64,000 nt of DNA from NCBI RefSeq assembly GCF_016820515.1, contig NZ_JADHDV010000018.1, forward strand, positions 1 through 64,000, in the 5' to 3' direction. The position numbers and the translations under genes are program-made. The first letter of the stretch is position 1, and each line of letters starts with the position of its first letter. Under the pieces are notes generated by a model, which saw only the letters and a program-made list of their open reading frames with translations, ran no database searches and had not been told where the DNA came from. The DNA comes from Pseudoxanthomonas beigongshangi (GTDB taxonomy: Bacteria > Pseudomonadota > Gammaproteobacteria > Xanthomonadales > Xanthomonadaceae). Below are positions 1 through 8,979 of this stretch, piece by piece.

Positions 1-140
1 GGCGCGGCGGCGCCCAGGCCGGCCTCCGCCGGCTCCAGCTCGGCGGGCGGCGGCGCGCCGGTCACCCAGACCGTATAGCCCAGCGCCGCCAGCCAGCCCT
101 GCTGCTCTGCCGACCATGGCGTCTGCGCGGACAGGCTCAT
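1..140 (-). CDS. N-terminal fragment of a small protein after pssA, possibly HolD-like (partial)
   Basis: Only the first 46 or so codons lie in the window; the gene runs off the left edge. Its ATG overlaps the pssA stop codon as ATGA, so it is translationally coupled to pssA. The visible start reads MSLSAQTPWSAEQQGWLAAL followed by a short hydrophobic stretch (YTVWVTG) and a Pro/Ala-rich segment. The pattern of a Trp-rich start with a leucine-glycine turn recalls the psi subunit of DNA polymerase III (HolD), which in many gammaproteobacteria sits before rimI, but this is a guess from a fragment. No catalytic motif is visible. Confidence 0.6.
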   Translation of the reverse strand, partial: MSLSAQTPWSAEQQGWLAALGYTVWVTGAPPPAELEPAEAGLGAAA

Positions 141-913
141 GCCCGCGCCTCGCCACGGCGCATCCGCTGCCACAGCCAGTAGCCAGGGCCGGACAGTGCA
201 TAGCAAACGCCCACCGCGAACAGGACACGCGGCAGATCGATGAACAGGATCGCGATCACTACCGCGACCAGGAACAGGCCCACGAACGGCACCCGATCCG
301 CGCGCGCGCCGCCTTCACCGCTGCCCTTGAAGCTCCAGAACCGGATCCGGCTGACCATCAACAATGCCGCCAGGATGGTCACCGCCAGCGCCACGTAGCG
401 CAGTTCATCGCCGTTCCAGCCCAGGCTGCCATCGGCGAACGCCCACACGAAGGACATCATCAGCCCGGCTGCCGCCGGACTGGCCAGGCCGACGAACCAG
501 CGCTTGTCGACCGTGCCGACCTGGGTGTTGAACCGCGCCAGCCGCAACGCCGCGCAGGCCGCGTAGAGGAATGCCACCGCCCAGCCCACGCGGCCCATCG
601 CGGCGTTGTCCAGCTTCAGCGCCGAAAGCGACCAGTGATACATCACCAGCGCCGGCGCCAGGCCGAAGCTGACCAGATCGGCCAGCGAGTCGTATTGCAC
701 GCCGAACGCGCTGCTGGTGCCGGTGAGGCGGGCGACGCGGCCGTCGATGCCGTCCATCAGCCCCGCCACGAACACCGCGATGGCGGCGTTGACGAACTGG
801 CCGTCGGCGGCGGCGATGATCGCGTAGAAACCCGCGAACAGGCCGGCGGTGGTGAACAGGTTCGGCAGCAGGTAGATGCCGCGGGAACGCGGCGGCGGCT
901 TGATTTCGTCCAT
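137..913 (-). CDS. pssA: CDP-diacylglycerol--serine O-phosphatidyltransferase
   Basis: Makes phosphatidylserine from CDP-diacylglycerol and serine, the committed step to phosphatidylethanolamine, in the inner membrane. The CDP-alcohol phosphotransferase signature is intact: the DG-x2-AR-x8-G-x3-D-x3-D pattern is read from DGRVARL through GVQYDSLAD. Several hydrophobic segments follow, ending in a basic tail (QRMRRGEARA). The start at MDEIKPPPRSRG was chosen because it gives a normal 258-residue protein; the reading frame stays open upstream but codes for low-complexity sequence there. It overlaps the next small gene by ATGA. Assignment is firm from the motif and the PNLFTT-type N-terminus. 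Confidence 0.93.
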   Translation of the reverse strand: MDEIKPPPRSRGIYLLPNLFTTAGLFAGFYAIIAAADGQFVNAAIAVFVAGLMDGIDGRVARLTGTSSAFGVQYDSLADLVSFGLAPALVMYHWSLSALKLDNAAMGRVGWAVAFLYAACAALRLARFNTQVGTVDKRWFVGLASPAAAGLMMSFVWAFADGSLGWNGDELRYVALAVTILAALLMVSRIRFWSFKGSGEGGARADRVPFVGLFLVAVVIAILFIDLPRVLFAVGVCYALSGPGYWLWQRMRRGEARA

Positions 914-1010
914 GCGTCCCAGTTTAGCCCAAGCCCAGCCGCCGCCGGCTTGCCAGCCCGGCGGGGGAATGCTGCAATCCGGTTCCTGCCGTTTCCGCCT
1001 GGAGCCGACC

Positions 1011-1418
1011 GTGCGCGCACCGCCCCGACCGTCCACCGCCCTTCCGCTGCTGGCGTTGGCGACGCTGGTCGTGGCCAGCCTGCCGGCCCTCGCCGGTCCC
1101 GTTTACCAATGGAAGGACGCCAAGGGCGTGACCCATTATTCGGACAAGCCACCGACGGACCGGCAATACCAGGACCGCCGCATCGCGCCGCGGGGCGAGC
1201 CGGTTCCGCAGGCCGATGCCGCCGCCGGCAAATCCGTCGAACACCCGCAATGCACCACCGCCCGCAAGAATCTGGAAATCCTCGGCAGCAGCGGTCCGGT
1301 CGCGCAGGCTGGCGAGGACGGCAAGCCGGGCCAGGCGATGGACGACACCCAGCGGGCCAACCAGCTGGCACTGGCGCAGGCGGCCGAAAAGGCTTACTGC
1401 GCGCCCCCGGCCAAGTAA
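1011..1418 (+). CDS. DUF4124 domain-containing secreted protein
   Basis: A short exported protein with the DUF4124 signature near the mature N-terminus (VYQWKDAKGVTHYSDKPP, an aromatic-rich beta motif). A signal peptide with a basic start (RAPPRP), a leucine/alanine core and an ALA-G cleavage site precedes it. The GTG at 1011 was chosen because it puts the basic residues directly before the hydrophobic core; an ATG at 969 would add an unlikely arginine- and serine-rich extension. Two cysteines (C in PQCTTA and in AYCAPP) could form a disulfide. DUF4124 proteins are common in Lysobacteraceae and have no settled function. It is divergent from pssA. Confidence 0.8.
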   Translation: MRAPPRPSTALPLLALATLVVASLPALAGPVYQWKDAKGVTHYSDKPPTDRQYQDRRIAPRGEPVPQADAAAGKSVEHPQCTTARKNLEILGSSGPVAQAGEDGKPGQAMDDTQRANQLALAQAAEKAYCAPPAK

Positions 1419-1562
1419 TCGGCGCACCCGCTCTCCAGCGCCGGACGCGGGCATCGGTGCATCCCGCGCCGGTCCGGCTTCACTGCGGGCCCCGCCGCGC
1501 GGGCGCGGACTGCGCAAGGCTGGCAGAATAGGCCGTTCATTCCCCCGAAAAACCGAATCTCG

Positions 1563-3257
1563 ATGCGCCTGTCGCAATTCCATCTCCGCACCGCCAAGGA
1601 AACCCCGGCCGACGCCGAACTGGTCAGCCACCAGTTGATGCTGCGCGCCGGCATGATCCGCAAGCTGGCCGCCGGCCTGTACACCTGGTCGCCGCTGGGC
1701 CTGCGCGTGCTGCGCAAGGTGGAAACCGTCGTGCGCGAGGAAATGAATCGCGCCGGCGCCATCGAAATGGTCATGCCGACCATCCAGCCGCGAGAGCTGT
1801 GGGACGAGAGCGGACGCTGGGACAAGTTCGGCGATCAGTTGCTCAAGCTCAAGGATCGCAAGGAGCAGGAGTTCTGCTACAGCCCCACCGCGGAAGAGGC
1901 GGTCACCGAGTTCGCCCGGCAGGAGCTGAACAGCTACAAGCAGTTGCCGGTGAACTTCTATCAGATCCAGACCAAGTTCCGCGATGAAATCCGTCCGCGC
2001 TTCGGGGTGATGCGCGCGCGCGAATTCATCATGAAGGACGCGTACTCCTTCCACCTGACCGACGAGGATCTGGTGCGCGAGTATCGCAACATGCATGCGG
2101 CGTACACCCGCATCTTCACCCGCCTGGGCCTGGATTTCCGCGCGGTGCAGGCCGACAGCGGCGCGATTGGCGGCGACGCCTCGCAGGAGTTCCATGTGCT
2201 GGCCGAATCCGGCGAGGACGCGCTCGCCTTCTCCACCGGTTCGGACTATGCCGCCAACGTGGAAGCCGCGCAGGCCGCGGCGCCCGGGCCGCGTCCGGCC
2301 GCCGCGGAAGCGCTGCGGAAGATCGATACGCCCACCCAGAAGACCTGCGAGGAAGTGGCCGCGCTGATGGGCGTCGCGTTGCAGCGAACCGTCAAGTCGG
2401 TCGCGCTGATGACCGAAGGCGGCTTCGTGTTGGCGCTGGTGCGCGGCGATCACGCGGTCAACGAGATCAAACTGGCGAAGGTGGCCGGCATGGCCGGGTA
2501 CCGGCTGGCCAGCGAGGCGGAAATCCTGGCCCACCTGGGCAGCGAACCCGGTTTCCTCGGCCCGATCAACCCGCGCATGGCCATCCGCGTGATCGCCGAT
2601 CGCGACGTCGCGGCGATGGCCGATTTCGTGGTCGGCGCCAACGAGGCCGGCTTCCACCTCGCCGGCGTCAACTGGGGTCGCGATCTGGCCGAACCCGAAA
2701 CCGTCGCCGACATCCGCAACGTGGTCGCGGGCGAAGCCGCCGCCGATGGCGGCCAGATCCGCCTGGCGCGCGGCATCGAGGTCGGCCACGTGTTCCAGCT
2801 GGGCCGCAAGTACAGCGAGGCGATGCAGTTCACCGTGCTGGACGAAAACGGCAAGGCCGCCATTCCGGCGATGGGCTGCTATGGCATCGGCGTCACCCGC
2901 ATCGTCGCCGCGGCGATCGAACAGAACCACGACGCCAACGGCATCATCTGGCCCGCGCCGATGGCGCCCTGGTCGGTGGCGGTCTGCGTGATCAATCCCA
3001 AGAACGATCCGGCGGTCACCCAGGCGGCGAACGAATTGCTGGCGGAACTGATCGGCGACGGCGTCGATGCCGTCCTGGATGATCGCGGCCTGCGTCCGGG
3101 CGCGATGTTCGCCGACATCGAACTGATCGGCATTCCGCATCGCGTGGTCGTGTCCGAACGCGGTCTCGCCGCCGGAACCTACGAATATCGCTTCCGCAAG
3201 GCCAGCGAAGCGGAAAACCTCGACAAGTCGGAATTGATTCGCCGCCTCGCGGGCTGA
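1563..3257 (+). CDS. proS: prolyl-tRNA synthetase, bacterial type
   Basis: Charges tRNA-Pro with proline in the cytosol. The 564 residues match the long bacterial class. The N-terminal class II catalytic segment includes [14 protein letters not shown] and the motif 2 region around [17 protein letters not shown]. The YbaK-like editing insertion lies roughly at residues 225-380, and motif 3 ([18 protein letters not shown]) is followed by the anticodon-binding domain. The ATG follows a short leader in which no strong ribosome site is obvious. It is read alone, with an H-NS-like gene about 150 bases downstream in the same direction. Confidence 0.97.
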   Translation: MRLSQFHLRTAKETPADAELVSHQLMLRAGMIRKLAAGLYTWSPLGLRVLRKVETVVREEMNRAGAIEMVMPTIQPRELWDESGRWDKFGDQLLKLKDRKEQEFCYSPTAEEAVTEFARQELNSYKQLPVNFYQIQTKFRDEIRPRFGVMRAREFIMKDAYSFHLTDEDLVREYRNMHAAYTRIFTRLGLDFRAVQADSGAIGGDASQEFHVLAESGEDALAFSTGSDYAANVEAAQAAAPGPRPAAAEALRKIDTPTQKTCEEVAALMGVALQRTVKSVALMTEGGFVLALVRGDHAVNEIKLAKVAGMAGYRLASEAEILAHLGSEPGFLGPINPRMAIRVIADRDVAAMADFVVGANEAGFHLAGVNWGRDLAEPETVADIRNVVAGEAAADGGQIRLARGIEVGHVFQLGRKYSEAMQFTVLDENGKAAIPAMGCYGIGVTRIVAAAIEQNHDANGIIWPAPMAPWSVAVCVINPKNDPAVTQAANELLAELIGDGVDAVLDDRGLRPGAMFADIELIGIPHRVVVSERGLAAGTYEYRFRKASEAENLDKSELIRRLAG

Positions 3258-3403
3258 ACGATAATCCGGATGACATTCGGGGCGGATATATGTCGATTCA
3301 CTGACATTATTCGCCCCGATTTGTTTCTGCAAAGCCGCATGGCTAAGATGCAACTCCCGCCATGGACAGGTGATATTCCCTTTCCATACATCCGGAGAAC
3401 TAG

Positions 3404-3787
3404 ATGTCGATTGATTTGCGTGGCCTGTCGGCCAAAGAACTGGGCACCCTGATCGAGAAGGCCCGCCAGCAGCAGACGAAACTGGCCAAGCGCACTCCCA
3501 TCGCTGCCATTCGCAGCAGAATCACCAAGTTCGCCAAGGCCGAGGGCTATACCATCGAGGAACTGTTCGGCACGGCAGGCAAGGCTCCCGCGGCACGTGG
3601 CCGCAAGGCCGCCGCCAAATCCGCTCCGCGCGCCGGCCGCAAGCTCGGCAAGGTGGCGCCCAAGTACCGCAATCCCGCCAATCCCAAGGAAACCTGGACC
3701 GGCCGCGGCAAGCAGCCGCGCTGGCTGGCCGCGCACACCGCCAAGGGCAAGAAGCTGGAAGACTTCCTGATCAACAAGAAGAAGTAA
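3404..3787 (+). CDS. H-NS-like histone family protein
   Basis: A 127-residue basic DNA-binding protein of the short H-NS family common in Xanthomonas and Burkholderia. An N-terminal helical oligomerisation segment (residues 1-55) is joined by an Ala/Lys/Arg-rich linker to a C-terminal DNA-binding domain with the family hallmark TWTGRGKQPRWL. It probably coats AT-rich, horizontally acquired DNA; the low-GC LPS island about 15 kb away is the kind of region it would bind, but that is inference. A good ribosome site (CGGAGAA) lies before the ATG and an intrinsic terminator follows the stop. The gene is monocistronic. Confidence 0.92.
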   Translation: MSIDLRGLSAKELGTLIEKARQQQTKLAKRTPIAAIRSRITKFAKAEGYTIEELFGTAGKAPAARGRKAAAKSAPRAGRKLGKVAPKYRNPANPKETWTGRGKQPRWLAAHTAKGKKLEDFLINKKK

Positions 3788-3812
3788 TCCGCTTCATCGC
3801 AAAGTAAAAAAG

Positions 3813-3850
3813 AACGCCACGGACTTCGGCCCGTGGCGTTTCTTGTTTTT
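3813..3850 (+). terminator. intrinsic terminator after the H-NS-like gene
   Basis: A perfect 10-base inverted repeat (AACGCCACGG / CCGTGGCGTT) with an 8-base loop is followed by TCTTGTTTTT. A run of A residues precedes the left arm, so it could also stop transcription of the converging ThrE-type gene. Confidence 0.9.
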
Positions 3851-3907
3851 GGAGGTGGATTTTCGCGCCGATGCCCGGTCCTGACGGAATCCGGCCAGCA
3901 TCAGGAT

Positions 3908-5152
3908 TCAGAGATTCTTTCGCGCCGATACCACCAGATTGCCGAACAGCAGTCCCGCGATCAGCGCCATCACGATATTGGTCACGCCCAACAGTGCGGA
4001 CTGGCCGACACCGACGTCCTGCTGCTGGACCAGCGTCATCAGTCCGCGCAGGCTCGCGCTGCCCGGGACCAGCATGAGGATGCCCGGTACCCGGATCAAC
4101 GCGCCGGGCCGGTTGGCCCAGCGCGCGAAGGCATTGCCCGCGGCGGTCAGCACCAGTGCCGACAGGAAGATGCCCACCGGCGCCCCCCATGCCTCGCCGG
4201 CGAAGCGCGAGATGCCGTAACCGGCGAAAGCCGCCGCCATCACCCACGGGTAATCGCGCCGATGCGCCTTGAACAGCACCGCGAACGCATACGCGGCCAG
4301 CACCATCGACGACCATTCCACCCATTCCGGCTGCGGCCGCGACGCGCGCACTTCCGGATACAGGCCCACCAGTTCCGCCAGCGTGACCGCGATCAGGCTG
4401 CCGACGGTAAGTTTCAGAATCGTCGCCATCGCACCCGCGAAGCGGGCCACGCCGGACACCAGGTGCTGGCTGGTCAGCTCGTTCACCGAGTTGGTCAGCG
4501 CCATGCCGGGCAGCAGCACGATCAGCGAAGCGATGATGACCGTGTTGAGATTCAGCGGCGCGATGAAGTTGGCGATCAGGATCGCCACGAAGCCGGCCAG
4601 CAGCGCCGACAACGCATCGCTGGCTTCCTTCATCTGCGGCCGTCGCGCGATCACATGGCCCAGCAGGCCAATCAGCAGGCCGATCAGGCCGGCGGTGGCG
4701 ATATCCAGCCACGGCAGCCGCCACAGCCCGGCGACCGCGCCGGAGGCCAGCCCGGAAGCCAGCACCTGCATCGCCCGCCAGCGGGCGCTCGGCCTGCGGT
4801 CCAGCGAGCGCAGCGCGGTATGCCCCTCGGCCACGCTCATGCGCCCGGCGACCACGTCCTCGGCGATCCGGTCGGCCTCGCTCAATTTGTGCAGGTCGTT
4901 TTCACCCGGCGCCAGCCGGATCACCCGGGTCGTGTCGCTGGCGCCCAGCGGACGCGCCGGATCATTGAAACTCAGGATCAGCCCGGTCGGATTCGACCAC
5001 GGCTCGCAATCCAGTCCAAGCCGCTGCGAGAGCGCGGCCACCGCCGCTTCCAGGCGCTGGGCGGTGGTGCCGTAGCTGTGCAGGCGGCTGGCGATCTCGC
5101 AGACGAAGGCGATGCGCTGGGCGTAGGTGGCGGAAGCCGAATTCTCTGACAT
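3908..5152 (-). CDS. threonine/serine exporter family (ThrE-like) membrane protein
   Basis: A single-chain ThrE-type protein of 414 residues. The soluble N-terminal half (residues 1-125) carries the conserved family pattern (LHSYGTTAQRLEAAV, then a stretch around LSEADRIAEDVVAG). About ten membrane segments follow, covering both the DUF1212 and the DUF3815 halves. In Corynebacterium ThrE exports threonine and serine; substrate here is inferred. The start at MSENSASATYAQR was chosen because the frame upstream is low-complexity and overlaps the promoter region shared with the divergent EamA gene. Confidence 0.85.
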   Translation of the reverse strand: MSENSASATYAQRIAFVCEIASRLHSYGTTAQRLEAAVAALSQRLGLDCEPWSNPTGLILSFNDPARPLGASDTTRVIRLAPGENDLHKLSEADRIAEDVVAGRMSVAEGHTALRSLDRRPSARWRAMQVLASGLASGAVAGLWRLPWLDIATAGLIGLLIGLLGHVIARRPQMKEASDALSALLAGFVAILIANFIAPLNLNTVIIASLIVLLPGMALTNSVNELTSQHLVSGVARFAGAMATILKLTVGSLIAVTLAELVGLYPEVRASRPQPEWVEWSSMVLAAYAFAVLFKAHRRDYPWVMAAAFAGYGISRFAGEAWGAPVGIFLSALVLTAAGNAFARWANRPGALIRVPGILMLVPGSASLRGLMTLVQQQDVGVGQSALLGVTNIVMALIAGLLFGNLVVSARKNL

Positions 5153-5241
5153 GTCACAAAGGTTGGAGCCGGCTTCGCCGGGGGTGGGCCGCGAGGGTAT
5201 TGCGTAAACTGATCGCGGTCGGCGCAGCATAAAGGTGGACG

Positions 5242-6138
5242 TTGAGTATTGGTATCGGCGAGGCGCTGGCGCTCGGCAGCGCGGCCGCCTGGGCGGTGGG
5301 CGTGATCCTGGCGCGCCAGCTGGGCGCGACCCTGCCGCCGCTGGCGCTCAACCTGATGAAGAACGGACTGATACTGGCGCTGCTGGCGCCGGTGGTCCTG
5401 TTCCTGCACGCCGGCCAATGGCCGCAGATGCCGATGCGCGATGTCGCGCTGGTTCTGGCCAGCGGCGTGCTCGGCATCGCCGTCGCCGACACCCTGTACT
5501 TCCGCGCGCTCAACGAACTGGGCGCCGGCCGCATGGGCATCATCGGCAACCTCTACAGTCCGCTGGTGCTGCTGATGGGTTTCCTGTGGCTGGACGAGCG
5601 CCTGGGCGCGCGCCAATGGCTGGGCTTCGGCCTGGTCGGCCTGGGCGTGCTGCTGGTCACCCGCCCGCCGCGGGAATGGCGGACACATCCCGCCCACACG
5701 TTGCGTGGCGTGCTGATTGGCATGAGCGCGATTGCGCTGATGGCGATCGCGATCGTGATGGTCAAGCGCATCCTCGAGGAACAGCCGTTGCTCTGGGTCA
5801 CCGTGCTGCGCTTGGCCGGCGCGGTCGCCGGCCTGCTGCTGATCGCCGCCCTGCCCGGGCTGCGCCGCCATCGCGCGTTCGATCCCGGCAAGGTACCGTG
5901 GCACCGGCTGATCCTCGCCGCGGTGATCGGCCAGGGGCTGTCGATGGTGCTGTGGCTGGGCGGCTACAAATACACCTCGGCCTCGGTGGCGGCCATCCTC
6001 AACGAGTCCGCATCGGTATTCCTGGTGATCCTCGCGGCGGTCTGGCTGCGCGAACCGCTGGGCAGGCGCGGCGCGGTCGGCGTCCTGCTTACGTTCAGCG
6101 GCATAGCCTGTATGCTGCTGGGCCGAGCGACGCCATGA
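5242..6138 (+). CDS. DMT-family (EamA) transporter, 10 TM
   Basis: A 298-residue inner-membrane protein of two EamA repeats (about five helices each), of the drug/metabolite transporter superfamily. The start is TTG, supported by the ribosome site AAAGGTGG a few bases upstream and by the usual small N-terminal overhang before helix 1. Its stop overlaps the ATG of the MCE permease as ATGA, so it leads the Mla-type operon, an unusual position for this family. Substrate cannot be told from the sequence. Confidence 0.85.
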   Translation: MSIGIGEALALGSAAAWAVGVILARQLGATLPPLALNLMKNGLILALLAPVVLFLHAGQWPQMPMRDVALVLASGVLGIAVADTLYFRALNELGAGRMGIIGNLYSPLVLLMGFLWLDERLGARQWLGFGLVGLGVLLVTRPPREWRTHPAHTLRGVLIGMSAIALMAIAIVMVKRILEEQPLLWVTVLRLAGAVAGLLLIAALPGLRRHRAFDPGKVPWHRLILAAVIGQGLSMVLWLGGYKYTSASVAAILNESASVFLVILAAVWLREPLGRRGAVGVLLTFSGIACMLLGRATP

Positions 6139-7250
6139 CCCGAACCGACGCACGCCCGCAGTTCCAATCCGACCCCTCCGAACCCTCGCGGGTGCGGCTG
6201 GAAGGCGATTGGACGCTCGCGACCGCCCTGAAGGTGGCCGAGCGCCTGCGCGAAGTCCCCGAAGGGGTGACCGAGCTGGACGCCACGGGCATCGCCCGCA
6301 TCGATTCGGCCGGCGTGCTGCAACTGCTGCGCTTCGCCAGCCGGCGCAAGCTGGCGCCGGAGGCGCTGCTGTTCCGCGAGGATCATCAGGCGCTGGTCTC
6401 GACCATCGAGGATGTCGCCGACGATCGGCCGCCGCGCAAGCGCGACTATGGCTTCCTGGCCGCGTTGTCGCGCCTGGGCGAACGGGTCAGCGAGAACGGG
6501 CACGAAATCGTTGCCCTGCTCAGCTTCACCGGCGAGAACCTGGTCAAGCTGGCACGGATGGTCAAGGAACCGCGCCGCTTCCGCGCCATCGCCACCGTCT
6601 CGCACATGGAGCAGGTCGGCCTGGACGCGGTACCGCTGGTCATCCTGCTGTCGTACATGGTGGGCGCGGTCATCGCGTTCCTCGGCTCGACGGTGCTGCG
6701 GGACTTCGGCGCCGAGATCTTCGTGGTCGAACTGGTCAGCATCGCCTTCCTGCGCGAGTTCGCGGTCCTGATGACGGCAATCGTCCTGGCCGGCCGCACC
6801 GCATCGGCCTTCACCGCCCAGATCGGCGCGATGAAGAGCCGCGAGGAGATCGACGCGATCCGGACCCTGGGCCTGGATCCGGTGGATCTGCTGGTGATTC
6901 CGCGGCTGGTCGCCCTGTTGGTGATGCTGCCGCTGCTGACCTTCATTTCGATGATGGCCGGCCTGGCCGGCGGCGTGACGGTGGGTGCGTTCGACCTGGA
7001 CATTCCCCCGCAGATGTACCTGGCGCGCATGCACGACACCATGGAGGTGCGGCATTTCCTGGTCGGCCTGTCCAAGGCGCCCGTGTTCGCGCTGGTGATC
7101 GGCCTGATTGGCTGCCTGCAGGGCCTGCAGGTCACCGGCACCGCGCAATCGGTCGGCGAGCGCACCACCTCCAGCGTGGTGCAGACGATCTCGCTGGTCA
7201 TCATCCTCGACGCGCTGGCCGCGTTGTGGTTCATGCACATGGGCTGGTGA
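6135..7250 (+). CDS. MlaE-family lipid ABC transporter permease with fused N-terminal STAS domain
   Basis: Permease of an MCE (Mla-type) system that moves phospholipids across the cell envelope. Residues 1-100 form a STAS domain (GDWTLATALKVAERL, then DATGIARIDSAGVLQLLRFA), equivalent to the separate MlaB protein of E. coli but here joined to the permease. The MlaE domain follows with its conserved segments (AFTAQIGAMKSREEIDAIR and GCLQGLQVTGTAQSVGERTT). The ATG overlaps the upstream DMT stop. MlaF and MlaD homologues follow directly; no MlaC-like periplasmic carrier is in the operon. Confidence 0.93.
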   Translation: MTRTDARPQFQSDPSEPSRVRLEGDWTLATALKVAERLREVPEGVTELDATGIARIDSAGVLQLLRFASRRKLAPEALLFREDHQALVSTIEDVADDRPPRKRDYGFLAALSRLGERVSENGHEIVALLSFTGENLVKLARMVKEPRRFRAIATVSHMEQVGLDAVPLVILLSYMVGAVIAFLGSTVLRDFGAEIFVVELVSIAFLREFAVLMTAIVLAGRTASAFTAQIGAMKSREEIDAIRTLGLDPVDLLVIPRLVALLVMLPLLTFISMMAGLAGGVTVGAFDLDIPPQMYLARMHDTMEVRHFLVGLSKAPVFALVIGLIGCLQGLQVTGTAQSVGERTTSSVVQTISLVIILDALAALWFMHMGW

Positions 7251-7254
7251 CGCG

Positions 7255-8049
7255 ATGGCCGATACGAGCGACGACGCGATCATCCAGGTCCGCGGACTGG
7301 TCAACCGGTTCGGCGAGCAGGTCGTGCACGATGGCCTGGACCTGGACGTGCGGCGCGGTGAAATCCTCGGCGTGGTCGGTGGCTCGGGCACCGGAAAATC
7401 GGTGCTGATGCGGGCCATCCTCGGCCTGCGCGCGCCGCAGGCCGGCAGCATCCGCGTGCTCGACACCGATGCGCTGTCAGAAGACCCGCAGGCGCGCCTG
7501 CACATCGAGCGCAACACCGGCGTGCTGTTCCAGGATGGCGCCCTGTTCTCCTCGCTGACCGTCGGCGAGAACGTGCAGGTGCCCCTGAAGGAGCACCACG
7601 GCGAGTTGCCCGACAGCTGGCGCTATGAACTGGCACTGCTGAAGATAAAACTCGCCGGCCTGCCGGCCGACGCGCTCAACAAGCTGCCCGCGCAGCTGTC
7701 CGGCGGCATGCGCAAGCGCGCCGGCCTGGCACGCGCGCTGGCGCTGGACCCGCCGCTGCTGTTCCTGGACGAGCCCACCGCGGGCCTGGACCCGATCGGC
7801 GCCGCCGCGTTCGACCGCCTCATCAAGACGCTACAGGAAGCGCTGGGCCTGACGGTGTTCCTCATCACCCATGACCTGGACACCCTGTACGCTATCTGCG
7901 ACCGGGTCGCGGTACTGGCCGACCGCAAGGTCGTGATCACCGCGCCGCTGGCGGAGGTGGAGCGTTTCGATCACCCCTGGGTCCAGGAGTATTTCCATGG
8001 CCCCCGGGCCAGGGCCGCCCGCGGCGAGCCCGAACAAGAGGAAGCCTGA
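7255..8049 (+). CDS. ABC transporter ATP-binding protein, MlaF type
   Basis: ATPase that powers the MCE lipid transporter. Walker A (GGSGTGKS), the signature LSGGMRKRAGLARAL, Walker B (LLFLDEPTAGLDP) and the switch histidine (ITHDLDT) are all intact in 264 residues. The start MADTSDDAII lies 4 bases after the permease stop. The C-terminal extension after the H-loop is short and acidic (ARGEPEQEEA). It is tightly packed between the permease and MCE genes. Confidence 0.94.
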   Translation: MADTSDDAIIQVRGLVNRFGEQVVHDGLDLDVRRGEILGVVGGSGTGKSVLMRAILGLRAPQAGSIRVLDTDALSEDPQARLHIERNTGVLFQDGALFSSLTVGENVQVPLKEHHGELPDSWRYELALLKIKLAGLPADALNKLPAQLSGGMRKRAGLARALALDPPLLFLDEPTAGLDPIGAAAFDRLIKTLQEALGLTVFLITHDLDTLYAICDRVAVLADRKVVITAPLAEVERFDHPWVQEYFHGPRARAARGEPEQEEA

Positions 8050-8052
8050 AAC

Positions 8053-8979
8053 ATGGAAACCCGTGCCAACTACGTCCTCATCGGCGCCTTTACCCTGGTG
8101 ACGGCGGCGGCGCTGCTGCTGTTCGGCCTGTGGGCGGCGAAATACTCCTCCGAACGCACCTGGCAGCAATACCAGATCGTGTTCCGCGAAGCGGTCACCG
8201 GCCTGTCGGTCGGCAGCCCGGTGCAGTACAACGGCATCGCCGTGGGCTCCATCACCAAGCTGTCGCTGGCCCCCAATGACCCGCGCCAGGTGGTGGCGAG
8301 CATCCGGGTGGAGTCCTCCACCCCGATCAAGACCGACACCCGCGCCAAGCTGGCCATCACCAGCCTGACCGGCCCCACCATCATCCAGCTCAGCGGCGGC
8401 ACCCCGCAGGCGCCGGCGCTGACCTCGGTGGACAAGCGCGAGGCCCCGGTCATCCAGACCGCGCCGTCCGCGCTGCAGAACATCACCGACACCGCCAACC
8501 GGATCGTCGAACGCCTGGATGAAGTGCTGAGCGACAAGAACGTCGCCAGCATCGCCGCGACCTTGCAGAACCTGGAGAACATCAGCGGTTCGCTGGCCAA
8601 CCGCGACGAGGGACTGCAGGCGCTGATCGTCAGCGCGCGCGACGCGGCGAAGAAGCTGGATGCGACCCTGACCACCACCAACGGCGCCATCGAGCGCATC
8701 GATCAGAATCTGGTGCGGCAGCTGCCGCCCCTGCTGAACAAGCTCGACGCCACCCTCGCCAAGCTGGATTCGGCCGCCGGCAACGCCGACGCCATCCTGG
8801 GCGAGAACCGCGCCGCCATCAACAGCTTCGCCAACGATGGCCTGGGCCAGCTGGGTCCGACCCTGACCGAGTTGCGCGGCCTGGTCCGCGACCTGCGCCG
8901 GGTCAGTGATCGGCTGGAAGGCAACCCCACCCGCTACCTGCTCGGCCGCGACGCACCCAAGGAGTTCGAACCCAAATGA
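8053..8979 (+). CDS. MCE-family lipid-binding protein, MlaD type
   Basis: Periplasmic, inner-membrane-anchored substrate-binding component of the MCE transporter. One N-terminal membrane helix (about residues 8-28) is followed by a single MCE/MlaD domain (about 40-118, with VGSPVQYNGIAVGSI). A long helical region (about 140-300, rich in N, L and D heptads) probably extends across the periplasm as in PqiB/LetB-type proteins. The 308 residues are longer than E. coli MlaD (183). The stop overlaps the lipoprotein start by ATGA. Confidence 0.92.
   Translation: METRANYVLIGAFTLVTAAALLLFGLWAAKYSSERTWQQYQIVFREAVTGLSVGSPVQYNGIAVGSITKLSLAPNDPRQVVASIRVESSTPIKTDTRAKLAITSLTGPTIIQLSGGTPQAPALTSVDKREAPVIQTAPSALQNITDTANRIVERLDEVLSDKNVASIAATLQNLENISGSLANRDEGLQALIVSARDAAKKLDATLTTTNGAIERIDQNLVRQLPPLLNKLDATLAKLDSAAGNADAILGENRAAINSFANDGLGQLGPTLTELRGLVRDLRRVSDRLEGNPTRYLLGRDAPKEFEPK

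Noticed and set aside
116-1531. Long open frames on the plus strand over pssA and the DUF4124 gene
   Set aside because: They are rich in Arg, Gln and His as expected for the opposite strand of high-GC genes, lack any domain and overlap firmly identified genes.
924-3353. An 809-codon minus-strand frame over proS
   Set aside because: It is the antisense of a strongly conserved tRNA synthetase; composition is the shadow type and no start or family is recognisable.
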